Shown: positions 50,254 through 62,676 of the stretch, one piece after another | How positions within the stretch are numbered: the stretch's first letter is position 1 | Layout: each line of letters begins with the position of its first letter | NCBI GenBank assembly: GCA_944548615.1 | Contig: OX155976.1 | Coordinates: forward strand, 4,360,452 to 4,424,451 | Length of the DNA: 64,000 nucleotides | Direction of reading: 5' to 3' | From: Micropterix aruncella | Lineage: Eukaryota; Arthropoda; Insecta; Lepidoptera; Micropterigidae | Notes under the pieces: model-generated | The model's input: only the letters and a program-made list of their open reading frames with translations | The model's database searches: none | Told to the model about the DNA's origin: nothing | Made by a program: the position numbers and the translations under genes

Positions 50254-50420
50254 AAATTTGGAGCAACTCACAACAAACATTATACGGGAGATAATAAATA
50301 TTCTAAGAATATTGTTTCGCCGAGTTTTCCAAAATCTGCGACTTTGGTTTCAAGAGTGACAAGCAGCCGAGGGTCGTCATTTAGAAAACATTGTTTTTAA
50401 GGCATGAAAATGTCATGATT
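50254..50420 (+). pseudogene. Mariner-like transposase, third (C-terminal) fragment
   Basis: Reads NLEQLTTNIIREI and then, with frame changes, LRILFRRVFQNLRL and AAEGRHLENIVF, matching the end of mariner-like transposases (the GGHLxDIIF-type close). Directly continuous with 47961-48142 once the LINE is left out. Confidence 0.8.
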
Positions 50421-50670
50421 TATATTTTTCGGCAACAAAAATAAAAGTGTCATATTTTCATTTCATTTCATTTATTTAAGGTTATAAAAATATATGCCAT
50501 ATTTATTTAAGTCCATATTTACTTCCTATCTCGGAAAGAGATCAGATATGATAGTTTGTGGTTTACCACCTCACTAGGAATAACCTGTATCAAGGTGGTA
50601 CCAACAAAAGTAGTATATTTATTTATTTATTCATTTATTTTATTTTATCGCAAACTTACAGATAGTAAAT
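50421..50670 (-). mobile_element. LINE 3'-end fragment
   Basis: AAACTTACAGATAGTAAATA near 50652 with a tail of TATTTATTTATTCATTTATTTTATTTTA before it resembles the 3' end of the 46818 LINE (AAACTTACAGCTAGTTAAACATA). The composite element is inserted into it. Confidence 0.5.
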
Positions 50671-50677
50671 ATACTAG

Positions 50678-51060
50678 AGCCCAGTGGGGTGGGGTGGTAG
50701 TGAGTTGTGTTGTTGTTGTTCATTGTATGAAAGGGCACATCTACTTTCATTGTAAACTATGTTAGATTGGTAGAGTAAATAGGTAGGTCGAGTGAGCCCA
50801 TTCGGTGTTAGTCGCGCTAACGCGACTGAGTCGAGTCGAGAACGCGCTCATTTTCTTGTTCGACTTTTGCTTTTTACCCGCCTTCCCCTACGTGCCTCGC
50901 CACCTTCGATCTTTCGAAATAAATCGAAATCTTCTTCTTTCGAAATCGAGATCTTTGGTAATAATTCGATAGGTAGAGTAAATAGGTAGGTCGAGTGAGC
51001 CCATTCAGTGTTAGTCGCGCTAACGCGACTGAGTCGAGTCGAGAACGCGCTCATTTTCTT
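50678..51060 (+). repeat. Unit A head, with internal direct repeat and hairpin
   Basis: Two copies of a GATAGGTAGAGTAAATAGGT...CTTGTTCGA block (about 50770-50872 and 50966-51068), each containing the palindrome AGTCGCGCTAACGCGACT. Confidence 0.8.
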
Positions 51061-54000
51061 GTTCGATTTTCAAAATTTTTCAAAATTTCAAAATTTCAAA
51101 ATTTCAAAAATGCGATTTTGTAGAGCTTAAGCGGGGTGTCGATCTCGCCAAAGACTGCAACGCGGTAGGTTTACTCTATCTCGTTCTTTTGTGAAAAATG
51201 TGATTTTTTCATAACAATTTCTATGTTCAAAATGAAAGTTTATATAAAATTTTTCAAAATTTCAAAATTTAAAAAATGCCATTTTATAGAGATTACCGAG
51301 GCCGTCGTTCTGTCCAAACACCGTAGCGCTATAGGTTTACTCTATCACGATCTTTTTCGAAAAATGTGATTTTTTCATAATAATTTCTATGTTTAAAATG
51401 AAAGTTTATATAAAATTTTTCAAAATTTCAAAATTTCAAAAATGCTATTTTCTAGAGCTTACCGAGGCCGTCGTTCTGTCCGAACACCGTAGCGCTATAG
51501 GTTTACTCTGTCACGATCTTTTTCGAAAAATGTGATTTTTTCATAATAATTTCTATGTTTAAAATGAAATTTTATATAAAATTTTTCAAAATTTCAAAAT
51601 TTCAAAAATTCCATTTTGTAGAGCTTAAGCGAGGTGTCGATCTCGCCAAAGACTGCAACGCGGTAGGTTTACTCTATCTCGTTCTTTTGTGAAAAATGTG
51701 ATTTTTTCATAACAATTTCTATGTTCAAAATGAAAGTTTATATAAAAAATTTCAAAATGTCAAAATTTCGAAAATGCCATTTTGTAGAGATTACCAAGGC
51801 CGTCGTTCTGTCCGAACGCCGTAACGCTATAGGTTTACTCTATCACGATATTTTTCGAAAAATGTGATTTTTTCATAATAATTTCTATGTTTAAAATGAA
51901 ATTTTATATAAAATTTTTCAAAATTTCAAAATTTCAAAAATGCCATTTTGTAGAGCTTAAGCGAGGTGTCGATCTCGCCAAAGACTGCAACGCGGTAGGT
52001 TTACTCTATCTCGTTCTTTTGTGAAAAATGTGATTTTTTAATAACAATTTCTATGTTCAAAATGAAAGTTTATATAAAATTTTTCAAAATTTCAAAATTT
52101 CAAAAATGCCATTTTGTAGAGATTACCCAGGCCGTCGTTCTGTCCGAACACCGTAGCGCTATAGGTTTACTCTGTCACGATCTTTTTCGAAAAATGTGAT
52201 TTTTTCATAATAATTTCTATGTTTAAAATGAAAGTTTATATAAAAAATTTCAAAATGTCAAAATTTCGAAAATGCCATTTCGTAGAGATTTCAAAGGCCT
52301 TCGTTCTGTCCGAACACCGCAACGCGGTAGGTTTACTCTATCTCGTTATTTTGTGAAAAATGTGATTTTTTCATAATAATTTCTATGTTCAAAATGAAAG
52401 TTTATATAAAAAATTTCAAAATGTCAAAATTTCGCAAATGCCATTTCGTAGAGATTTCAAAGGCCTTCGTTCTGTCCGAACACCGCAACGCGGTAGGTTT
52501 ACTCTATCTCGTTATTTTGTGAAAAATGTCATTTTTTCATAATAATTTCTATGTTTAAAATGAAATTTTATATAAAATTTTTCAAAATTTCAAAATTTCA
52601 AAAATGCGATTTTGTAGAGCTTAAGCGGGGTGTCGATCTCGCCAAAGACCGCAACGCGGTAGGTTTACTCTATCTCGTTATTTTGTGAAAAATGTGATTT
52701 TTTCATAACAATTTCTATGTTCAAAATGAAATTTTATATAAAAAATTTCAAAATGTCAAAATTTCGAAAATGCCATTTTGTAGAGCTTAAGCGGGGTGTC
52801 GATCTCGCCACAGACCGCAACGCGGTAGGTTCACTCTATCTCGTTCTTTTGTGAAAAATGTCATTTTTTTATAATAATTTCTATGTTCAAAATGAAAGTT
52901 TATATAAAAAATTTCAAAATGTCAAAATTTCGAAAATGCCATTTCGTAGAGATTTCAAAGGCCTTCGTTCTGTCCGAACACCGCAACGCGGTAGGTTTAC
53001 TCTATCTCGTTATTTTGTGAAAAATGTGATTTTTTCATAATAATTTCTATGTTCAAAATGAAAGTATATATAAAAAATTTCAAAATGTCAAAATTTCGCA
53101 AATGCCATTTCGTAGAGATTTCAAAGGCCTTCGTTCTGTCCGAACACCGCAACGCGGTAGGTTTACTCTATCTCGTTATTTTGTGAAAAATGTGATTTTT
53201 TCATAATAATTTCTATGTTTAAAATGAAATTTTATATAAAATTTTTCAAAATTTCAAAATTTCAAAAATGCGATTTTGTAGAGCTTAAGCGGGGTGTCGA
53301 TCTCGCCAAGGACCGCAACGCGGTAGGTTCACTCTATCTCGTTCTTTTGTGAAAAATGTCATTTTTTTATAATAATTTCTATGTTCAAAATGAAAGTTTA
53401 TATAAAAAATTTCAAAATGTCAAAATTTCGAAAATGCCATTTCGTAGAGATTTCAAAGGCCTTCGTTCTGTCCGAACACCGCAACGCGGTAGGTTTACTC
53501 TATCTCGTTCTTTTGTGAAAAATGTGATTTTTTGATAACAATTTCTATGTTCAAAATGAAAGTTTATATAAAAAATTTCAAAATGTCAAAATTTCAAAAA
53601 TGCCATTTTGTAGAGATTACCGAGGCCGTCGTTCTGTCCGAACACCGTAGCGCTATAGGTTTACTCTATCACGATCTTTTTCGAAAAATGTGATTTTTTC
53701 ATAATAATTTCTATGTTTAAAATGAAAGTTTATATAAAAATTTTCAAAATTTCAAAATTTCAAAAATGCCATTTTGTAGAGATTGCCGAGGCCGTCGTTC
53801 TGTCCGAACACCGTAGCGCTATAGGTTTACTCTATCACGATCTTTTTCGAAAAATGTGATTTTTTCATAATAATTTCTATGTTTAAAATGAAATTTTATA
53901 TAAAATTTTTCAAAATTTCAAAATTTCAAAAATGCCATTTTGTAGAGCTTAAGCGGGGTGTCGATCTCGCCAAAGACCGCAACGCGGTAGGTTTACTCTA

Positions 54001-54660
54001 TCTCGTTCTTTTGTGAAAAATGTGATTTTTTCATAACAATTTCTATGTGCAAAATGAAAGTTTATATAAAAAATTTCAAAATGTCAAAATTTTGAAATAG
54101 CCATTTCGTAGAGATTTCAAAGGCCTTCATTCTGTCCGAACACCGCAACGCGTTTAATTTACTCTATCACGGTCTTTTTCGAAAAATGTCATTTATTCAT
54201 AACAATTTCTATGTTCAAAATGAAAGTTTATATAAAAAATTTCAAAATGTCAAAATTTCGAAAATGCCATTTTGTACAGATTTCAAAGGCCTTCGTTCTG
54301 TCCGAACACCGCAACGCGGTAGGTTTACTCGATCTCGTTATTTTGTGAAAAATGTGATTTTTTCATAATAATTTCTATGTTTAAAATGAAATTTTATATA
54401 AAATTTTTCAAAATTTCAAAATTTCAAAAATGCCATTTTGTAGAGCTTAAGCGGGGTGTCGATCTCGCTAAAGACCGCAACGCGGTAGGTTTACTTTATC
54501 TCGTTCTTTTGTGAAAAATGTGATTTTTTCATAACAATTTCTATGTTCAAAATGAAAGTTTATATAAAAAATTTCAAAATGTCAAAATTTCAAAAATGCC
54601 ATTTCGTAGACCTCACTCGGGGCGTCTATCTCACCTAAGACCGCTACGCGGTAGGTTCGG
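51060..54660 (+). repeat. 166-bp satellite array, unit A, 22 monomers
   Basis: The GGTTTACTCTATC landmark (or a variant) recurs at 51168, 51334, 51500 and on to 54654, exactly 166 bases apart at every step I checked. Monomers fall into three variants by the central segment: GCTTAAGCGGGGTGTCGATC, GATTACCGAGGCCGTCGTTC and GATTTCAAAGGCCTTCGTTC. Each contains AATGTGATTTTTTCATAA and an AAAATTTCAAAATTTCAAAA stretch. The last monomer is diverged (CACTCGGGGCGTC). Confidence 0.95.
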
Positions 54661-56596
54661 TCTGTCTCGATCGATATCGGAAAATGTGATTTTTGTACTC
54701 GTTGGAAAAATTCAAAATCAAAATTTATATAAATTTTTTCAAAATTTCAAAATTCTGAAAATGCCACTTTGTAGTGCTGGTCGAGGCGCTACATCTCGCC
54801 GTAGAACACAACTCGACGGGAGGTCGTCCTCTCTGCGCTAATCGGGTTTTTTCGTAGCCTCGTTTCAAAATCAAAGATGGCGGCCGCACGAAGAAAATTG
54901 AAGGAAATTTCAACTTTTAGGAATTTTTCCATAGAGTTGGGGGTATTCGGGTGGAAATGTCCATTGCACAATTTCGGTCCCGCTGCTGCTTCCCAAAGCG
55001 TGGGAGCCGAAAAATTACGTTTTTTTTGTAAAAAAATTCCTTTAAAAATTGGGAAAATGGAAAATTTATATGAATTTTTGGAGAAATTCAAATTTTTTTT
55101 TTGGCAGTCTCGTAACGGATTTCTCGGACTTCGAGTTGCCACAGACGCGAATCCATTTCGACGTTTTCGATTCGAATTATCGAGGTTTTTGCGGTTTTTT
55201 CGTTGTATTTTCAAAATCCAATATGGCGGCGGCGCGAAGGAAATTTCAACTTTTTGGAGTTTTTCCATAGAGAGAAGGGTTTTCGGGTGGACATGTCAGT
55301 TGCGGAATTACGGTCCCGCGGCTATTTCCCAAAGCGTGGGATCCGAAAGATGAAACTTTTTTCGTTTCGAATGCGTTTTTTGAAAAAATTTCAAATTGAA
55401 AATTTATATGAATTTTTGGAGAAATTTGAAAATTTTTTTTGGCAATCTCGTAAAGGACGTCTAGGTCTTCGTCTTGCCGCAGACGCGAATCCATTCGGAC
55501 GTTCGTGAGTCGAATTATCGAGGTTTATGTGTTTTTTTGGTGGCATTTTCAAAATCCAATATGGCCGCCGCCCGAAGGAAATTTCCACTTTTCGGGATTT
55601 TCCCATAGAGAGACGATTCTCCGGTTGGAAAGAGGCGATGAAAAATTAACAAAAATCAAAAAATGAGAAAAATTTACTCAGCCGAAAATGACACTTTTTT
55701 CGTTTTGAGGGCGTTTTTTTGACCAAATTTCAAAGTGAAAATTATTACTAATTTTTGGAGAAACTTAATATTTTTTTTCTGCAATATCGTAAAGGACATG
55801 CAGTCCTCGGACTCGCCGTAGACGGCCGTCGATTTGGACGTTCTCGATTGCGTCGAATTATCGTGGAAAATGTGCGTTTTTTCGACGTTCTCTAAATGCA
55901 TGTTCAAAATCCAATATGGCGGCCGGGCGAAGAAAATTTCTACTTTTTGGAGTTTTCCCATAGAGTTGGGGGTGTTCGGGTGGAAGTGTCTATTGCGCGA
56001 TTTCGGTCCCGCCGCTGCTTCCCAAAGCGTGGGACGCCGAAAATGACACTTTTTTCGAAAAAAATATTTCCTATCGAAAGTGGAAAAATGGAAAATTTGT
56101 ATGATTTTTTTGGGAATTTCAAAATTTCAAAAATGCCATTTCGCAGCTCTCGCCGAGCCCTTCGACCGCTCCTCGGACCGAAACGCTCCGCTCCTATCCG
56201 TTCTCGAGTTATGTCGGTTTCCGCGTTTTCGTCGATGCGTTTTCGAACGCCATTTTGAATTTGAAAATCGAAAAAATTTCAACTTTTCGGAGTTTTTCCA
56301 TAGACGGAGCGTCGTCGAGATCGAGGCGGTCCGAAAAAAGACTGACCGAATTGAGGAATAAAAAATCGTACAAAGCCGAAAAAAAAAGAGCACTTTTTGA
56401 ACTTTACGCGCGAAAAAAACGAATAAAACGAACGAATCGACGAAAATAAATTTTTCCACTCGACGCGCCGTCTAATGCAGTGCGATAGTTCCCGTACTTT
56501 GCGCGCCCTTAACTCGATAGATAACGGAGATAATCAACCCCGAAGGCCGAAAACGGGCAGTTACCAACTCCCTTTTAGGGTATATGACTAGATCGG
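54661..56596 (+). repeat. Unit A tail: about 350-bp diverged tandem repeats
   Basis: A CAAAATCcAATATGGCGGCC-like landmark recurs near 54866, 55212, 55548 and 55902, with a fifth related block near 56255. Each repeat contains TTTCCATAGAG, GAAAATTTATATGAATTTTT and CTCGTAA(C/A)GGA motifs. The open frames of 70-170 codons on both strands mirror this periodicity (PPYWILK recurs) and are not genes. Confidence 0.8.
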
Positions 56597-57010
56597 AGCC
56601 CAGTGGGGTGGGGCGGTAGTGAGTTGTGTTTTTTAGTTTTTCAGTTTTTTTTTGCACATCTACTTTTATTGTTACTCATTGTACGAAAGGGCACATCTAC
56701 TTTCAGTGTAAACTATGTTAGATAGGTAGAGTGAATAGGTAGGTCGAGTGAGCCCATTCGGTGTTAGTCGCGCTAACGCGACTGAGTCGAGTCGAGAACG
56801 CGCTCGTTTTCTTGTTCGACTTTTGCTTTTTACCCGCCTTCCCCTACGTGCCTCGCCATCTTTCGAAATAAATCGAAATCTTCTTCTTTCGAAATCGAGA
56901 TCTTTCGAAATAATTCGATAGGTAGAGTAAATAGGTAGGTCGAGTGAGCCCATTCAGTGTTAGTCGCGCTAACGCGACTGAGTCGGGTCGAGAACGCGCT
57001 CATTTTCTTG
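56597..57010 (+). repeat. Unit B head
   Basis: Same as the unit A head with small changes; the AGTCGCGCTAACGCGACT palindrome occurs twice again. Confidence 0.8.
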
Positions 57011-58610
57011 TTCGATTTTCAAAATTTTTCAAAATTTCAAAATTTCAAAAATGCCATTTTGTAGAGATTACCTAGGCCGTCGTTCTGTCCGACCATCGTA
57101 GCGCTATAGGTTTACTCTGTCGCGATTTATTTCGAAAAATGTGATTTTTTCATAACAATTTGCAATTTCAAAATGAAAGTTTATATAAAATTTTTCAAAA
57201 TTTCAAAATTTCAAAAATGCCATTTTGTAGAGCTTAAGCGGGGTGTCCATCTCGCCAAAGACCGCAACGCGTTAGGTTTACTCTATCACGGTCTTTTTCG
57301 AAAAATGTGATTTTTTGATAACAATTTCTATGTTGAAAATGAAAGTTTATATAAAAAATTTCAAAATGTCAAAATTTCAAAAATGCCATTTTGTAGAGAT
57401 TACCGAGGCCGTCGTTCTGTCCGAACACCGTAGCGCTATAGGTTTACTCTATCACGATCTTTTTCGAAAAATGTGATTTTTTTCATAATAATTTCTATGT
57501 TTAAAATGAAAGTTTATATAAAATTTTTCAAAATTTCAAAATTTCAAAAATGCCATTTTCTAGAACTTACCGAGGCCGTCGTTCTGTCCGAACACCGTAG
57601 CGCTATAGGTTTACTCTGTCACGATCTTTTTCAAAAAATGTGATTTTTTCATAATAATTTCTATGTTTAAAATTAAAGTTTATATAAAATTTTTCAAAAT
57701 GTCAAAATTTCAAAAATGCCATTTTGTAGAGCTTAAGCGGGGTGTCGATCTCGCCAAAGACCGCAACGCGGTAGGTTTACTCTATCTAGTTCTTTTGTGA
57801 AAAATGTGATTTTTTGATAACAATTTCTATGTTCAAAATGAAAGTTTATATAAAAAATTTCAAAATGTCAAAATTTTGAAATAGCCATTTCGTAGAGATT
57901 ATCAAGGCCGTCGTTCTGTCCAAACGCCGTAACGCTATAGGTTTACTCTATCACGATCTTTTTCGAAAAATGTGATTTTTTCATAACAATTTCTATGTTC
58001 AAAATGAAAGTTTATATAAAAAATTTCAAAATGTCAAAATTTCGAAAATGCCATTTCGTAGAGATTTCAAAGGCCTTCGTTCTGTCCAAATACAGCTACG
58101 CGGTAGGTTTACTCTATCTCGTTATTTTGTGAAAAATGTGATTTTTTCATAATAATTTCTATGTTTAAAATGAAATTTTATATAAAATTTTTCAAAATTT
58201 CAAAATTTCAAAAATGCCATTTTGTAGAGCTTAAGCGGGGTGTCGATCTCGCCAAAGACCGCAACGCGGTCGGTTTACTCTATCTCGTTATTTTGTGAAA
58301 AATGTGATTTTTTCATAATAATTTCTATGTTTAAAATGAAATTTTATATTAAATTTTTCAAAATTTCAAAATTTAAAAAATGCCATTTTGTAGAGCTTAA
58401 GCGGGGTGTCGATCTCGCCAAAGACCGCAACGCGTCAGGTTTACTCTATCTCGATTTATTTCGAAAAATGTGAGTTTTTCATAATAATTTCCAAGTTCAA
58501 AATGAAAGTTTATATAAAATTTTTCAAAATGTCAAAATTTCAAAAATGCCATTTCGTAGACCTCACTCGGGGCGTCGATCTCGCCTAAGACCGCAACGCG
58601 GTAGGTTCGG
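57010..58610 (+). repeat. 166-bp satellite array, unit B, 10 monomers
   Basis: Landmarks at 57109, 57275, 57441, 57608 and on to 58604: period 166 with one 167 step caused by an extra T. The same three monomer variants occur in a different order from unit A. Confidence 0.95.
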
Positions 58611-60539
58611 TCTGTCTCGATCGATATCGGAAAATGTGATTTTTGTACTCGTTGGAAAAATTCAAAATCAAAATTTATATAAATTTTTTTAAAATTTCAA
58701 AATTCTGAAAATGCCACTTTGTAGTGCTGGTCGAGGCGCTACATCTCGCCGTAGAACACAACTCGACGGGAGGTCGTCCTCTCTGCGCTAATCGGGTTTT
58801 TTCGTAGCCTCGTTTCAAAATCAAAGATGGCGGCCGCACGAAGAAAATTGAAGGAAATTTCAACTTTTAGGAATTTTCCCATAGAGTTGGGGGTATTCGG
58901 GTGGAAATGTCCATTGCACGATTTCGGTCCCGCTGCTGCTTCCCAAAGCGTGGGAGCCGAAAAATTACGTTTTTTTTGTAAAAAAATTCCTTTAAAAATT
59001 GGGAAAATGGAAAATTTATATGAATTTTTGGAGAAATTCAAATTTTTTTTTTGGCAGTCTCGTAACGGATTTCTCGGACTTCGAGTTGCCGCAGACGCGA
59101 ATCCATTTCGACGTTTTCGATTCGAATTATCGAGATTTTTGCGGTTTTTTCGTTGTATTTTCAAAATCCAATATGGCGGCGGCGCGAAGGAAATTTCAAC
59201 TTTTTGGAGTTTTTCCATAGAGAGAAGGGTTTTCAGGTGTAGATGACAGTTGCGCAATTACGGTCCCGCGGCTATTTCCCAAAGCGTGGGATCCGAAATA
59301 TGAAACTTTTTTCGTTTCGAATGCGTTTTTTGGAAAAATTTCAAATTGAAAATTTATATGAATTTTTGGAGAAACTTGAAAATTTTTTTTGGCAATCTCG
59401 TAAAGGACGTCTAGGTCTTCGAATTGCCGCAGACGCGAATCCATTCGGACGTTCGTGAGTCGAATTATCGAGGTTTATGTGTTTTTTTGGTGGCATTTTC
59501 AAAATCCAATATGGCCGCCGCCCGAAGGAAATTTTAACTTTTCGGGATTTTCCCATAGAGAGACGATTCTCCGGTTGGAAAGAAGCGATGAAAAATTAAC
59601 AAAAATCAAAAAATGAGAAAAATTAAGTCAGCCGAAAAAAACACTTTTTTCGTTTTGAGGGCGTTTTTTTGACCAAATTTCAAAGTGAAAATTATTACTA
59701 ATTTTTGGAGAAACTTAATATTTTTTTTCTGCAATATCGTAGAGGACATGCAGTCCTTAGACTCGCCGTAGACGGCCGTCGATTTGGACGTTCTCGATTG
59801 CGTCGAATTATCGTGGAAAATGTGCGTTTTTTCGACGTTCTCTAGATGCATTTTCAAAATCCAATATGGCGGCCGGGCGAAGAAAATTTCTACTTTTTGG
59901 AGTTTTCCCATAGAGAGACGATTCTTCGATTGGAAAGAGGCGATGAAAAATTAACAAAAATCAAAAAATGAGAAAAATTAAGGGAGCCGAAAATGACACT
60001 TTTTTCGAAAAAAATATTTCCTATCGAAAGTGGAAAAATGGAAAATTTATATGATTTTTTTGGGAATATCAAAATTTCAAAAATGCCATTTCGTAGATCT
60101 CGCCGAGCCCTTCGATCGCTCCTCGGACCGAAACGCTCCGCTCCTATCCGTTCTCGAGTTATGTCGGTTTCCGCGTTTTCGTCGATGCGTTTTCGAACGC
60201 AATTTTGAATTTGAAAATCGAAAAAATTTCCACTTTTCGGAGTTTTCCCATAGAGAGACGATTCTCCCGTTGGAAATAGGCGATGAAAAGTTACCAAAAA
60301 TCAAAAAATGAGAAAAATTAAGGGAGCCGAAAAAAAAGAGCACTTTTTGAACTTTACGTGCGAAAAAAACGAATAAAACAAACGAATAGACGAAAATAAA
60401 TTTTTCCACTCGACGCGCCGTCTAATGCAGTGCGATAGTTCCCGTACTTCGCGCGCCCGTAACTCGATAGATAACGGAGATGATGAACCCCGAAGGCCGA
60501 AAACGGGCCGTTACCAACTCCCTTTTAGGGTATATGATG
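58611..60539 (+). repeat. Unit B tail: about 350-bp diverged tandem repeats
   Basis: Collinear with 54661-56596 and nearly identical in long stretches, but with two blocks exchanged (about 59910-59992 and 60250-60330). Ends GTTACCAACTCCCTTTTAGG, GTATATGATG. Confidence 0.82.
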
Positions 60540-60837
60540 ATACTAGTATTTTAAAAACATATTCAAACGAAACAAATTTACTACCCTATCCATAGTTTGC
60601 AATGCTTGCATTACAAATTAACATAGAAATAACATGAACACGTTGATAGTAGAAAAAAATATAAAAAAGCTAATAATAATGTAAAGAAATGTAATAATTA
60701 AATAAGTTGAGTAATTGGATAATAATATTTATTATACGTAATATGATATAATACAATAGTATGTTATAATATAATAATCATATAATACAGTACATTAGGA
60801 TGGCAGTTAGTAAAATCTTAAGAAGTAGGAAATTAAT

Positions 60838-61690
60838 TAATTTATTTATTTATTTTATTTTCGGGAAACATACAACGCTTCAATAATTATTACTAATTAT
60901 TCTAATACAGTGTTTCGCTGGCCGATTAATTGTTTCCTACATTATTTTCTTATATATATACGGTAAATCAAAAGTTGCTTTGCACTAAATTAAATTAAAT
61001 TAAATTACAATCGAACTATTGCAAGGATAGGAAAGGAGAGGGATGGGATATATGTAGGATAGGATATAGGTATTCAAATTATACTCTTTGCTATTCTCAT
61101 TTTTGGTCTGTTTTGAAACAATATGTATACTCACTATGTAATCACTTCCTAGACGCCTAGTGAGCTAAGGACAGCCTCGATATCTTCGAATCGACTATTG
61201 CATGTGTTCATCAAGCGGTGCATAACAGAGTTTTGGGCGTAACTAGTGTTCACACGAGGGATTTCGAACGTACGAGGAGAGCGAACCCTTCGTGGCGGAA
61301 CCAACAACGACAGTTTCTTTACCAAATGAGGGCTATCAATTTTGTTATGAATTATTTTATGCAATAATGTCATAACAGCCGCTGTGCGGCGGTCTTCCAG
61401 TGAACACATACTGAAATAGTTCAGCCTGCTCTCGTAGGTTTCAAGTCTTAAGTGCTCACGATAGTCCAGTATCTAATAAAACGTCTTTGGACGCCCTCCA
61501 CCCTATTTTTATACATGCCATACATATTGCGGATTCCAAATCTGCCATGCGAACTCTAAGGTGCTACGAACATAGGAAAAGTAAAGCGTTTCATAGATGT
61601 TAATGTTCGAGAATGGTTTACATATTCTATTTATGGCTTGGCTATTATGATATTGGCTAGCGAAAGAGCATGATGTATCCGCTCTTAGGT
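60838..61690 (-). pseudogene. LINE ORF2 C-terminal fragment with 3' tail
   Basis: The minus strand gives YFSYVRSTLEFACQIWNPQY (about 61500-61590), then a broken stretch, then CSLEDRRTAAVMTLLHKII, HNKIDSPHLVKKLS, FEIPRVNTSYAQN and the stop at 61149. This is the post-RT region of a Jockey/CR1-like LINE, related to 48142-49497 (LEDRR, NKIDSP, PRVNT-Y-QN). The 3' UTR runs to about 60838 and ends in a TTTATTTATTTATTTTATTT-type tail on the plus strand. Frameshifts and stops upstream of 61409. Confidence 0.8.
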
Positions 61691-62449
61691 TTTTATTTTA
61701 TTTTATTTATTTTTTAAACTTTATATTGCAATAGTATTTACATTTAGTAATTACAAGGATGGAGGTTACTTTATTCTAAAATTTAAAAATATGCTTCGTA
61801 GTTTAAAAAAAAAAACATATTAAACCCGCCAACACCTTTTGGCCCAACCTGTAGCTGGTATATTAATATTCGCCATTATATTGTATTTTTCTTTTTTTCA
61901 CAGCAAGCTTGCGGTAAATACATCCCAGCCAATACGGGAACCACGAGCAACCAAACATCATATCTCGTCGAAGCTTCGTTTTAAGAAGCCTTATCTTCAA
62001 CGCTGGATCAATTTTAAAACACTGTTCTTGAACAGGTATTAGCAATACGGAAGATTGTGCCTGGAGACCAGTCGTTTGGCACGCGAACACTTCCAATAAC
62101 TGCTACAAGAATAAAAGAAACATACTGCCAAGCCACCTGCGGCTGAAATTTATTTTATAATATAAAAGTAAATAAATAAAACGAGGAAAATAAATAATAT
62201 TGCGAGATGAGACTAAAAACAATAAAATCGCTAGGGCGACAATCCGAACGCAATTTTGATGTTATAGAAAGACTAAATGTAAACTTTAAAAAAACACATT
62301 TTTTAAAGCTTGTAAAAATAGCAAATATGATAATACTTTTAAAAAGAACCCATATTATTAATTTTCAAAGTCAGTTGTTTGATCGAATTACGAGGCATGT
62401 CGAAAAAGTAAGAGTTATACGTTTTCTTTTTAAACTGGAAGACATTTTG
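61691..62449. other. AT-rich stretch without firm features
   Basis: Starts with a T-rich tract at 61691-61725 that may be another LINE tail. Open frames (67-99 codons) are AT-driven and unsupported. Confidence 0.4.
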
Positions 62450-62665
62450 AAATTTATCAAACACTATTACTTTCCCGGCTTACAAACCGACGAGGAGAGA
62501 AAGTAATGCGTATTGTGAAATATCCATTTTGAGCCCCCATCAGACGATTAAGACGATTTCCAGATTGTAGTCTGTATGTGTGTCTGTCTGTCTGTGTGAT
62601 TGTGTATTTCTCTACGATAGTGCCCAAACGCTTAAGGCCTATTTGAGACCTCAGAAAAATATCCG
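62450..62665 (+). repeat. rep-D copy, 5' part
   Basis: CCGACGAGGAGAGAAAGTAA, GATTTCCAGATTGTAGTCTG, TGTCTGTCTGTCTGTG, GTGCCCAAACGCTTAAGG, uninterrupted at the site where the copy at 24.5 kb holds a LINE. Confidence 0.7.
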
Positions 62666-62676
62666 AAATGGGCGGA

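Larger units (their letters stand above)
50678..60539 (+). mobile_element. Composite satellite element: two head-to-tail units
   Basis: Unit A 50678-56596 (5,919 bp) and unit B 56597-60539 (3,943 bp) share the same order: head starting AGCCCAGTGGGGTGGGG, 166-bp satellite array, tail of about 350-bp repeats, and terminal GTTACCAACTCCCTTTTAGG then GTATATGA. The pair is flanked by ATACTAG at 50671-50677 and 60540-60546. No transposase or known protein is encoded. Unrecognised family. Confidence 0.8.

Noticed and set aside
51060..58610. CRISPR-like array
   Set aside because: Period is 166 bp with all parts repeated; no spacers, and a eukaryotic context.
54596..60409. Many 60-172 codon frames in the tails of the composite element
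   Set aside because: They follow the 350-bp repeat period on both strands and contain the same repeated phrases; no domain and no start context.
50678..60546. Composite element as a Helitron (CTAG end and a CCCTTTTAGGG hairpin near the 3' end)
   Set aside because: The 5' end lacks a clear TC start in unit A, and the flanking ATACTAG looks like a target duplication, which Helitrons do not make.
62207..62506. A 99-codon frame (minus-neighbour AT-rich ORF)
   Set aside because: Composition-driven, no domain and its 3' part runs into rep-D.
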